Source: Eggerthellaceae bacterium (GTDB lineage Bacteria; Actinomycetota; Coriobacteriia; Coriobacteriales; Eggerthellaceae). Taken from it: 64,000 bases of DNA. The stretch covers positions 1-64,000 of the forward strand of contig JAUNGO010000001.1 in NCBI GenBank assembly GCA_030524475.1, given 5' to 3'. The notes under the pieces are model-generated. The model did no database searches. It had not been told where the DNA came from and saw only the letters and a program-made list of their open reading frames with translations. Shown one piece after another: positions 56,497-64,000 of this stretch (within the stretch, counting starts at the first letter, position 1; every line of letters starts with the position of its first letter). The translations under genes and the position numbers were made by a program.

Positions 56497-57511
56497 TGGA
56501 CGACCTCCTTCGACCAGCTCATGGTGTGACGCTGGACAACAAACAAAATGGTTATGAGGATGAATGCCATGATGATGAACGCGATGGCAATGGTGTAAAT
56601 GATGTCGTAGGCCATGTAGCTTTGCGCCCACGTGATGCGCCAGCCCAGGCCGCCCTTCACGCCCATCATCTCAGCGGTCACCAGCGACGTGAGCGAGAAG
56701 CAAAACGCCATGAACAGGCCCGTGAAAATGCTGGGAGCGGCCGCCGGGTAAACCACGTGGCGAATGATGTACCAGTTCGACGCGCCGAGCGTTTGGGCGC
56801 GCTCGATGCTGGCGCGGCTCACCGAGCGAATGCCGCCCGCCAGGTTCACCGACAGCGGGAACCACGTGGTGGACGCGATAACAACCAGCGCGGCGAAGTG
56901 GTTCGAAGGCGCGAGCACCAGCGAGATGGTCACCCACGCCACGCCCGGCACAGGTCCTATGATCTTGATGATGGGGTTCAACCAATAATTGGCATGCTTG
57001 CTGTAGCCCATTGCCGAGCCCCACAAAACCCGAGCACGCCGCCCATGAGAATGCCCTGCAAGTACAGCGTCACCGAGTTGTACAGGTCGACCGCCGTGCG
57101 GTCGTAGTGCTGGAACACGTAGGCCAGCATGCTCTCGAACGAGGGGAAGTACGGCAGCTCGAAGATGCCCGACTTGATCGTGCACAGGTTGTAAACGCCG
57201 CTGAGCACATAGAGGAAGATGATGATTCCCCACCACTTCACGAAGTGGCGGCGGAAATACTCGAACCAAATGCTGATAACGACGATGACCAGGTAAATGA
57301 TCATTGAAGCGCGAATGAAGATGGGATAGTAGACGGTGGTTTCGCCTTCGGGGTACACGTCGGCCGCCGCGCCGTTCATAACCATCATGACGAACATGGC
57401 CACCAAAGGACAGACGAGCTTCACAATCTCTTTCGGCTGGGCAAGCGAGAACTTGCTGAAAAACCACGCCACGAAGCCCTGTTTCCTCGTGTTTTTGCTT
57501 TTCTCCGCCAT
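56490..57511 (-). pseudogene. SsuC/TauC-type ABC importer permease 2, interrupted by a frameshift
   Basis: Two reading frames join to one protein: frame 1 from the ATG at 57511 (AEKSKNTRKQGFVAWFFSKF) reads through VTLYLQGILMGGVLGF and then drifts; frame 2 picks up at LWGSAMGYSKHANYWLNPIIKIIGPVPG near 57020 and ends in RHTMSWSKEVVQW. At the break the DNA reads GGGTTTTGTGG; one added T would restore GVLGFLWGSAMGY, as in the intact sister gene. A one-base loss in a T run, or a sequencing error, is likely. If real, only one permease is functional. The start has AAGGG about 4 bases ahead. Confidence 0.82.
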
Positions 57512-57627
57512 GATTCCCTTCTGCGTTTCTACTCTTTCCACGGGCTTGCCAACGGGCCTTGCCCAGGTGTTGGACACAGCGCTTGATAGGCTAACGCCCA
57601 AACGTTGCGAGTTTACATCATATGGTG

Positions 57628-57642
57628 GTATTAGTCTAATAC
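57628..57642. promoter_or_regulatory. Palindromic operator candidate between divergent importer and radical SAM genes
   Basis: GTATTAG-T-CTAATAC is a perfect 15-bp palindrome. On the minus strand it overlaps a possible -35 (TTAGAC, with TAAACT 18 bases on) of the importer operon. The regulator is unknown. Confidence 0.45.
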
Positions 57643-57734
57643 TTTCTTGACGATTTTCTGCGATAATGCCGCAGGAGGGAACGAACGGATGAAGGCACGG
57701 AAGTGTTTTGCGTTGAAGAAGCTCAGGAGGCACG

Positions 57735-58748
57735 ATGGACGCTCGCGTTATGTCGTTGGTTGAAGGCGCGCTCGAGGGGCGCACGATAGCGCCCGACGAC
57801 GCGCTGTTTCTGCTAGGGTTTGCCGCCGACTCGGCCGAGGCGGCCCACGTGTGCTGGGCGGCCGACGCACTTGCGCGGCGTGCCTCGCACAACACGGCCC
57901 AAATCTATGCGCAGATCGGGCTTGACGCCACGCCCTGCCCCGAGAACTGCGCCTTCTGCGCGCTGGCCGCGCGCAACGCCGCGCAGCGTGGGCATGAGCG
58001 CGGACGCGCCGAAGTGCCCGACAGCGAGGTGGTGGACTACGCGCGCGTGTTCGACGAGGCGGGCGTGCACCTCGTCTCGCTCATGGCAACCGCCGCCTAC
58101 GACTTCGAGCACTTCCTCGATGTGGCGCGCAAGGTGCGCGCCGCCGTGGCGCCCGACCTCGTGATCATGGCGAACATCGGCGACATCGACGCGGCGCAAG
58201 CATGCGCGTTGGCCGACGCCGGCGTTCAGATGGCCTACCACGCCAACCGCATCGGGGAAGGCGTGATCACCGACATCGCGCCCGAGCGCCGCCTGCGCAC
58301 GCTTGCCGCGATCAAGGAAGCCGGGCTTGCCGTGATGAGCGGCGTCGAGCCCGTGCACGCTGGCACCAACCCGCGCGACGTCGTGAGCAAAATGTACGAG
58401 GTCATAGCGCTTGAGCCTTACTGCGCAGGTGTGGTTGCGCTTACCGCCGTGGAGGGCACGGACATGGGCGATTGCACGCCTATCAGCCGCAAGCGCGCGC
58501 TGTTCATGGCATCGATCATGCGCCTTGCCGCCGGAACGTCGATACCGTTTGGCACCGGAGGCCGCAACGCCGTGTGGACTGACTCCGGCACCAACCCACG
58601 CGGCCGCAACCTCTCGACCAACCCCGACTTCCTTCGCCGCGACGTGGCTCGCCTGCGCAAAGAGCTGCGCGGCCAGGAATGGCACGTGCCCGAAAGAGGC
58701 CGAACCGACAACGGTCAGTCTTCCCACGAGGCGCAAGCCAACGCCTAA
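57735..58748 (+). CDS. BioB/ThiH-like radical SAM enzyme (1)
   Basis: 337 residues. The SAM-cluster motif is CPENCAFCALAARNAAQRG (C-x3-C-x2-C), preceded by TAQIYAQIGLDATP as in BioB-like enzymes. Later blocks: VSLMATAAYDFEHFLDVARKV, MAYHANRIGEGVITDIAPERRL, SGVEPVHAGTNPRDVVSKMYEV and TSIPFGTGGRNAVWTDSGTNPRGRNLSTNPDFLRRDV. The second cluster ligands of true biotin synthase are not evident. Divergent from the importer operon. A second paralogue lies at 60309. Substrate unknown. GGAGG precedes the ATG. Confidence 0.87.
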   Translation: MDARVMSLVEGALEGRTIAPDDALFLLGFAADSAEAAHVCWAADALARRASHNTAQIYAQIGLDATPCPENCAFCALAARNAAQRGHERGRAEVPDSEVVDYARVFDEAGVHLVSLMATAAYDFEHFLDVARKVRAAVAPDLVIMANIGDIDAAQACALADAGVQMAYHANRIGEGVITDIAPERRLRTLAAIKEAGLAVMSGVEPVHAGTNPRDVVSKMYEVIALEPYCAGVVALTAVEGTDMGDCTPISRKRALFMASIMRLAAGTSIPFGTGGRNAVWTDSGTNPRGRNLSTNPDFLRRDVARLRKELRGQEWHVPERGRTDNGQSSHEAQANA

Positions 58749-58781
58749 AGACACCGCGCCCCTCACACCCGCAAATAAGCA

Positions 58782-60119
58782 TTACCGCAGTTGTTCTGCG
58801 AAAAAACCTATCGCGTAGAGCGGAATGCTGGCGATGCCGTTTGCATACCCGAAGTTTTTTGCGCTCGTGCGAACGACATAGGGCGGCTTGTATTTTTCTC
58901 GGTACGCCATCAAGCTGTTGGCGCGCACGTTCTCCCCTGATTTCACCTCTATAGGTATCACGTCGCCCTGCTTGCTCCTTGCGACGAACTCAACTTCCGA
59001 CTTGCTTGCAACGCCCCAGTAATAGGGCTGTACCCCACACGACGTTAGTTGCTGCATCGTGTAGTTCTCCGCAAGGCCGCCCCTGAACCGGGCGGCCTTG
59101 TCGCCTGAAGGCAGCACGTCTTGGGGAAGAACGTCGTACGCGCAGGAAAGCAGCCCCGTGTCAGCCATATACAGCTTGAACATATCGCGTTTTTCGAACT
59201 CCTTAAGCGGAGCGATCCCGTCGCTCACGTGGGTGCATCGGGCAACAATGCCCGCTGCCTCAAGCCAAGCGAGCGCCGTCTCATACTGGCTCGCCCTTGC
59301 GCCTGAGCGGATTTTCGCATACTGAAACTTATGGTTTTCCTTCGCCAGCTGCCCAGGAATGCTTTGCCATGCCTCGAAAATCCTCGGAGCCTCCGCAGCC
59401 GTCGAATACTTCGTCATGTCGGCAACGTAAGCTTGGTCTATTTGGGTAAGCTTTATCCGCGCCTTGTCGAGCGCCTCAACAGAGCTGTGGTCGCAAGCGT
59501 CCACGTACGTCTGAACGGCTTCAGGCATGCCGCCGACGAGAAAATACTCTCGCAACAAGTCCATGGCGCGATCGTGAAGATTAAACTTCTCGTAAGCGGC
59601 AACGTCGGTTTCGGCAGCGCCCCTTACCAGGCCGGACAGCCTTTCTTCCCCACGTGCCCAAAGGTATTCCTCGAAATTCATCGGGTAAAGCGTGAGCATA
59701 TCAACCTTGCCCACGGGAAACGAGTACTTGCCGCGGTTTACCTTCACCCCCAGCAAGCTGCCAGCCGCCGCAACGGCATATTCGGGGGCGTCTTCGCAGA
59801 AATACTTGAGCGAGGTGAGGGCGCGCTCGGAAAGCTGAATCTCGTCGAGCACAATAAGCGTATTGTTTGACTCAATGGGTATGCCGAGCAAGGCTTCAAG
59901 CTGCAACACGATGTCGGCCGGGCGTATCGACCCCTCAAAGACCGAAAGAGCATCCAAATCTCGGGAGAAGTCGACGTAGGCAATGTTTTTGCAGCATTGG
60001 GCGGCAAGCTTTTTTAGAGCGTACGTTTTCCCCACTTGGCGCGCGCCGAAAAGGAGAAGGGGCTTGCGATGCGCACTTTGAATCCAAGCGTTGAGTTTAT
60101 TGTCGATATGCCGCTTCAC
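58782..60119 (-). CDS. AAA ATPase with DUF4143 C-terminal domain (2)
   Basis: 445 residues. Walker A LFGARQVGKTYALKKL, Walker B TLIVLDEIQLSERALTSLKYF, AAAGSLLGVKV sensor and YPMNFEEYLWARGEER (family signature). The C-terminal nuclease-like core is YWGVASKSEVEFVARSKQGDVIPIEVKSGENV (E-V-E...E-x-K). GTG with AAGGGGG at 9 bases; a TTG three codons up is weaker. It sits between the two BioB-like genes. On the minus strand a TATAAT near 60184 in an AT-rich block may be its promoter. Confidence 0.87.
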   Translation of the reverse strand: MKRHIDNKLNAWIQSAHRKPLLLFGARQVGKTYALKKLAAQCCKNIAYVDFSRDLDALSVFEGSIRPADIVLQLEALLGIPIESNNTLIVLDEIQLSERALTSLKYFCEDAPEYAVAAAGSLLGVKVNRGKYSFPVGKVDMLTLYPMNFEEYLWARGEERLSGLVRGAAETDVAAYEKFNLHDRAMDLLREYFLVGGMPEAVQTYVDACDHSSVEALDKARIKLTQIDQAYVADMTKYSTAAEAPRIFEAWQSIPGQLAKENHKFQYAKIRSGARASQYETALAWLEAAGIVARCTHVSDGIAPLKEFEKRDMFKLYMADTGLLSCAYDVLPQDVLPSGDKAARFRGGLAENYTMQQLTSCGVQPYYWGVASKSEVEFVARSKQGDVIPIEVKSGENVRANSLMAYREKYKPPYVVRTSAKNFGYANGIASIPLYAIGFFAEQLR

Positions 60120-60237
60120 GACCGTCAACCCCCTTCATTGAAAACTGAATAAAGTGTTTGAATTTACATTTATTTCAGGAAATTATAGTACATTTTCGCA
60201 TTTTATTCATGTTTTGACGGCTCAAAAGAAAGAAAAA

Positions 60238-60276
60238 GCTCCTGCGCCGCATGAAACCCTCATACGACGCAGGAGC
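60238..60276 (-). terminator. Intrinsic terminator of radical SAM gene (2)
   Basis: GCTCCTGCG / CGCAGGAGC perfect stem with inner CG pairs; on the minus strand the tail is TTTTTCTTTCTTTT, so it ends the 60309 gene transcript. Confidence 0.88.
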
Positions 60277-60308
60277 ACATCGGGAGACACTAAAGAATTT
60301 CGCGGAAC

Positions 60309-61316
60309 TTAGAACCAGCCCTTCGAGGGGCCGTCGAGCACTTCCCAACCCGAGGCGAGGAACATCTTGCGCTGCTGGGCAAGGCTGGCGCCGCGACCGC
60401 CGTTTTCAGTGCGCTCCACCGTGTCACGCGGGTTCGTGCCCACCTCGGCCCAAGCCAAGTTCGCGCCCGCCGCCGCCGTCATCACCGTGTTCGCCGAGCA
60501 GTTCAAACGCAGGTCAAGACCGGTTGCCAAGCGGTACACCGCCACCATGTTCGCATTCGCCACGTCGGTGAGCATCCCCAAGTCGTACAGCTGCGTGCCC
60601 GGCACCGCGATGCGCTTGCCCACGCCCGACGTGAACGGCTCGGTGGAAATGCAACGCATGGTGGCCTCGGTGAGCTCCTCGGGCGTGTGCTCGGGGCCGA
60701 CCGGCTCCACGCAGGTCGAAAGCTTCAAACCCGCCTCGCGCATATGGGCGAACGTGGCCATGCGGTCCTCGACGGGAATCTCGGTGTCGACGCCCTCGCG
60801 CATACGCACGGCGTGATAGGCGCCCTGAGCGCCCGCCGCCTTCAGCTGCTTGGCGCGCTCGAGCGTCATGTCCTCGGTGTTCACCAGAAGCGGCATGTCG
60901 GGGCTGATAACCTCGCGCACCGACGCCACCATGTCGAGCAGCTTGTTGAAGCTGTAGCTGGCCGTGGTGAGCATGAGGATGAGGTTCGCGCCGTCCTCCT
61001 CGTAGATCTTGGCGTACTCGAGCACGTCTTCCTTCGGCAGCTCGTATTTGCCCTTGCGCGCGCCGTTGCACGCCGCGAACGAACAGAACTTACAGTTCTT
61101 CGGGCAAATGGTGCTGTTCAGGCCGATCTGCGCATGGATTTCCGCCACGCCGTCGGCCGCCTGCATGGAAAGCTCCTGACCTGCCCAACGCAGAATGGCC
61201 GCCTCGCGGCTCGTCTCCTCAATTTCATAAAGCTTGAGGACCTCGTGGTCTTCGAGCCCCTTTCCCTCCAAGCCTTTGTCGATGATGTCGATGAATTCCG
61301 GGTCGAACGGTTGCAT
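60309..61316 (-). CDS. BioB/ThiH-like radical SAM enzyme (2)
   Basis: 335 residues, paralogue of the 57735 gene. Cluster motif CPKNCKFCSFAACNGARKG, with VAEIHAQIGLNSTI before it, then LILMLTTASYSFNKLLDMVASV, YHAVRMREGVDTEIPVEDRM, CVEPVGPEHTPEELTEATM and NCSANTVMTAAAGANLAWAEVGTNPRDTVERTENGGRG. The conserved region order matches paralogue 1, with the ligand set of BioB-type radical SAM. GAGGAGG at 5 bases. The reaction is unknown, but two copies beside an importer and a sulfur-mobilising desulfurase gene suggest cofactor or sulfur-related chemistry. Confidence 0.87.
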   Translation of the reverse strand: MQPFDPEFIDIIDKGLEGKGLEDHEVLKLYEIEETSREAAILRWAGQELSMQAADGVAEIHAQIGLNSTICPKNCKFCSFAACNGARKGKYELPKEDVLEYAKIYEEDGANLILMLTTASYSFNKLLDMVASVREVISPDMPLLVNTEDMTLERAKQLKAAGAQGAYHAVRMREGVDTEIPVEDRMATFAHMREAGLKLSTCVEPVGPEHTPEELTEATMRCISTEPFTSGVGKRIAVPGTQLYDLGMLTDVANANMVAVYRLATGLDLRLNCSANTVMTAAAGANLAWAEVGTNPRDTVERTENGGRGASLAQQRKMFLASGWEVLDGPSKGWF

Positions 61317-61461
61317 GGGTTCCTCCTCGTCGCAGTTTGCTGTTCGCCGCATCTGCCTCGCGTTTGAACTGCGCTTATTATAGGGTATTATTCACTAATG
61401 GACGAGTGCTAGTATAAGATTAAACGCCAAAGAACAGAAGAACCGCGCGAGAGGAGCGCCC

Positions 61462-64000
61462 ATGAGCCGAGCATCGCATCAGCCGCCTACCAAACCCGTT
61501 GCTCGCACGCCCTACACTACCGAGCGCCGACATGCGGCGTGCGCCCGCGCCGTTGCGGTGGTGCTTGCCTGCGAGACGGAAACGACGCCGCTTCGCGTGG
61601 AGTTCGAGGATCCTGAGCGTGAGCCCGTGGTGTGCGAGGGCGCGAAGGCGGGCGCGGAAGGCGCTGGGGACACGGGCGCAGACGGGCGTGCGGACGCGGA
61701 AGGCGTCAGGAGGGCGCGTGTGAGCGGGCGTGCGGACGCGGACAAGCCTACCGGCGCGCGCGGCTCCGCGGACGCAGGCAACGTGCAGCAAGCGGCGCGC
61801 GTATGTCGCCCAGCCCAAATCTACGAAGGAAAACCGCTTGTGCATTGGGCGGTGAACGCCGCTGTGGAGGCGGGCGTGCACGCCGTGTACGTGCTGGCCG
61901 CGCCCCATGATCAGGTATGGAAGGCAGCCGAAGCGTGCGTGCGCGAGCTTGACGGCGCGGGCGGCGTGCCCGTGAAACTCGTGCGCTACGACGCCGACGC
62001 CGACGCTTCGGCCACGCGCGCAGCGTCGCACTTCGAGCTGGTGGGCGTCACGAAAGGCAAGCTCGACGCGGCGCTTCGCTGCCTTGAGGAGCATGATGAG
62101 GCCGACGCCGCCCTCATCATGTCGAGCGACCAGGTGCGCATCACCGCCGACCACCTGACCGACCTGTGCGAGCGCTTTGCGACCAAGGGCGGCGGCGAAA
62201 GCGTCGACGTGGTTACCTCGTGGGTAAACTGGCTGCGCCGCACGCCGCTTCTGGTGGCGCGCCGCTTTCTTGCGGGGCTTGACGCGTCGGGCTTGTGCGC
62301 GCCGCGCCCAGGCAGCGTCGATCGCCCCCTTCCCCACCTTCGTATGCAGGAAGTGGTGTTCACCGAGGAAAAACTTGCCGCCAACGACGTTGTTCCCGAG
62401 CGCGTCGAGAAGTTCTTCAAGGACTGCACGCTCTCGGCGCTCGAAGCCGTGGCCCTCGCACGCAAGGAGGCGGCCGAAGCCGAAGCGAGACAGACGGAAG
62501 ATGTTGAAGGCAAGCGCGACGGCGGCAGCGGCCAAACCACAGACGCCGACAAAAGCGAAGCGCCGAGCGCGCACACGAAACCCGCAGATCGCAGCGCCGC
62601 CGACCAAGAGCTCATCGACGTCGCCGCCGCCGTTGTGCGTATGCAGAACGCAGCCGTGGCCGCATGGAACGACGCCGACCAACGCGCACTGCGCACTGCC
62701 GACGCGTGGGCGCGCCGCAACCAACGCGACTTCCCGCTGCTGAACGACCGCGCGCACAAGGGCAAGCTGGCCTACCTCGACTCGGCGGCCACCGCGCAGC
62801 GCCTCGCGCCCGCGGTTCAGGCGCAACTCGACTTCGACCTGCACGAAAACGCCAACATCTATCGCGGTTCCTACGCGCTTTCCGCGCAGTCTACCGCCAC
62901 GTTCAACGAGGCTCGAGCGCGCATCGAGGCGTTTATCGGCGCCGATCGGCGCGAAACGGTGTTCACCGAGAACACCACGACCGCCTGCAACTTGGTGGCG
63001 CAGGCGTGGGGCTCGCACAACGTGGGAGCCGGCGACGTGATCGTGGCGGGCGTGGAAGACCACCACTCGACCTACCTGCCGTGGCTCATGCTGGCCGAGC
63101 GCACGGGCGCGCGCGTGGAGCCGCTGCCGCTGCGCGACGACGGACGAGTCGACCTCGACGCCTACGAGCGTCTGCTGACGCTGCGCCCGAAGCTCGTGGC
63201 GCTTACGCACGTGTCGAACGTGATCGGCATCGAAAACCCCGTGCGCGAGATGGCGGCCCGCGCGCACGAGGTTGGGGCGCGCGTGTTCGTCGACGCCGCG
63301 CAGTCGATTCCGCACATTCCCGTGAAGGTGAAGGAACTCGGCGCCGATTTCGTGGCGTTTTCGGGACACAAGCTGTACGGGCCGTTCGCCATTGGGTGCT
63401 TATGGATAGCACCCGACGCCTTCGCCGAGATGGACCCGTTGGGCAGCGGCGGCGGGGCCATCTCGCACGTTGCGCTCGACTCGTATTACCTAAGGCTCGG
63501 CGCCATCCAGTACGAGCTGGGAACGCCGCCTATCGCGCAGGCGGTCGGGCTTGCCGCCGCCGTCGACCACTTCGACGCGCTGGGATACGACGCCGTCATG
63601 GAGCACGGGTCGGCGCTCACGCGCTACGCCGTCTGCGGACTGCACGGAACCGACGGAGTAACCGTGTGGGGCGACCACGAGAAGCCCGACGGGCTTTTGG
63701 GCCTCGTGTCGTTCTCGCTTTCGGGCACCACCCCGCTTCAAGTTGCCACCACGCTGGGGAAGCTGGGCGTGGCAGTGCGCGCGGGCGGGCATTGCGCACT
63801 GCCGCTACACGCCAGCCTGGGGCTTGTGGGAACCTCGCGCATCAGCTTCGGCATCCACAGCACGCGCGACGACGTCGACGCGGCACTCACCGCCATCGAG
63901 GTGTGCCGCCGCCTGTACGCCAACCAGCGCGACCGCGTGCGCTCCCACTACGCCGACGTGGCCGCAGCGGCCGCGCGCTGCGACTGCTGCTGCGACGCCC
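61462..64000 (+). CDS. Fusion of MobA/MocA-like nucleotidyltransferase and SufS-type cysteine desulfurase, cut by the right edge
   Basis: At least 846 residues. Residues ~25-350 look like a MobA/MocA-type NTP transferase: AVAVVLACETETTPLR, YEGKPLVHWAVNAAVEAGVHAVYVLAAP and ALIMSSDQVRITADHLTDLCERF. The usual LAAGxSxRMG loop is degenerate and followed by a ~55-residue Gly/Ala/Asp-rich insert. From ~430 the chain is a class V aminotransferase: LAYLDSAATAQRLAPAVQAQ, TENTTTACNLVAQAW, VDAAQSIPHIPVKVKELG, SGHKLYGPFAIG (PLP Lys) and RAGGHCALPLHASLG (catalytic Cys). It ends CDCCCDA at the edge. GAGAGGAG at 5 bases. Confidence 0.85.
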   Translation, partial: MSRASHQPPTKPVARTPYTTERRHAACARAVAVVLACETETTPLRVEFEDPEREPVVCEGAKAGAEGAGDTGADGRADAEGVRRARVSGRADADKPTGARGSADAGNVQQAARVCRPAQIYEGKPLVHWAVNAAVEAGVHAVYVLAAPHDQVWKAAEACVRELDGAGGVPVKLVRYDADADASATRAASHFELVGVTKGKLDAALRCLEEHDEADAALIMSSDQVRITADHLTDLCERFATKGGGESVDVVTSWVNWLRRTPLLVARRFLAGLDASGLCAPRPGSVDRPLPHLRMQEVVFTEEKLAANDVVPERVEKFFKDCTLSALEAVALARKEAAEAEARQTEDVEGKRDGGSGQTTDADKSEAPSAHTKPADRSAADQELIDVAAAVVRMQNAAVAAWNDADQRALRTADAWARRNQRDFPLLNDRAHKGKLAYLDSAATAQRLAPAVQAQLDFDLHENANIYRGSYALSAQSTATFNEARARIEAFIGADRRETVFTENTTTACNLVAQAWGSHNVGAGDVIVAGVEDHHSTYLPWLMLAERTGARVEPLPLRDDGRVDLDAYERLLTLRPKLVALTHVSNVIGIENPVREMAARAHEVGARVFVDAAQSIPHIPVKVKELGADFVAFSGHKLYGPFAIGCLWIAPDAFAEMDPLGSGGGAISHVALDSYYLRLGAIQYELGTPPIAQAVGLAAAVDHFDALGYDAVMEHGSALTRYAVCGLHGTDGVTVWGDHEKPDGLLGLVSFSLSGTTPLQVATTLGKLGVAVRAGGHCALPLHASLGLVGTSRISFGIHSTRDDVDAALTAIEVCRRLYANQRDRVRSHYADVAAAAARCDCCCDA

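Noticed and set aside
57512-57734. TPP or other riboswitch upstream of the radical SAM gene or importer
   Set aside because: No conserved aptamer core is visible; only a 15-bp palindrome and possible promoter boxes.

Overview
The window is GC-rich (roughly 60-65%) actinobacterial chromosome. It most resembles the anaerobic, gut-associated Coriobacteriia/Eggerthellaceae. Supporting signs are an actinobacterial mIHF-type protein, FixABCX/acyl-CoA dehydrogenase flavin chemistry, 2-hydroxyacyl-CoA dehydratase-type proteins, an FeS aldo/keto reductase, BioB-like radical SAM enzymes, and ECF vitamin transport under an FMN riboswitch. Genus and species are not determined. Both window edges cut genes.

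Layout. 1-2.8 kb: end of a surface-polysaccharide locus (sugar transferase, dedicated NusG paralogue), then a lower-GC island with a structured-RNA candidate and a NYN nuclease between two long palindromes. 2.8-10.7 kb: phenylacetate-CoA ligase-like enzyme, an AbiF-type HEPN gene with a downstream small-RNA candidate, MFS and GNAT genes, SEC-C methionine aminopeptidase, MarR regulator and aminotransferase. 10.8-15.8 kb: ATPase/nuclease and a polar amino-acid ABC importer whose permease carries an extracytoplasmic domain. 16-22.2 kb: FeS aldo/keto reductase, alarmone synthetase overlapping MazG, mIHF, rRNA methyltransferase, DUF2064 protein, two parS-like sites. 22.4-26.1 kb: three overlapping genes that together form a 2-hydroxyacyl-CoA dehydratase/activase-like system. 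26.2-28.1 kb: GIY-YIG protein and a RelB/PIN toxin-antitoxin pair. 28.1-35.9 kb: two-component system and an acyl-CoA dehydrogenase-fixABCX operon. 36-40.4 kb: FMN riboswitch, RibU, fused EcfA-EcfA', EcfT, flavin-binding protein. 40.5-47.7 kb: hipBA, sigma/anti-sigma-like/ABC cassette, DUF4143 ATPase. 47.8-53 kb: CIRCE-controlled htpG, a leucine-rich-repeat protein, FtsX-type exporter. 53.3-61.3 kb: NMT1/SsuA-type importer with one frameshifted permease, two BioB-like radical SAM genes around another DUF4143 ATPase. 61.5-64 kb: a nucleotidyltransferase-like/cysteine-desulfurase fusion cut by the edge.

Two loci are the best candidates for unusual biology. The AbiF-like HEPN protein with a terminator-ended RNA immediately downstream matches a known but little-studied RNA-antitoxin arrangement. 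The NYN nuclease has promoter, structured RNA, terminator and nuclease in the order used by type III toxin-antitoxin systems.

The region is also rich in dispersed palindromic elements, which I sort into five families: A (GACAGGTCGTTTGTCA), B (GGGACGTTCC), C (nested ~130-160 bp palindromes), D (TCAGAAGCTKCGCAGCC core) and E (CGGGGGCGTAG...CTACGCCCCCG). Two of them are translated in frame inside the dehydratase activase. All functions are read from sequence and family knowledge; no database search was run.
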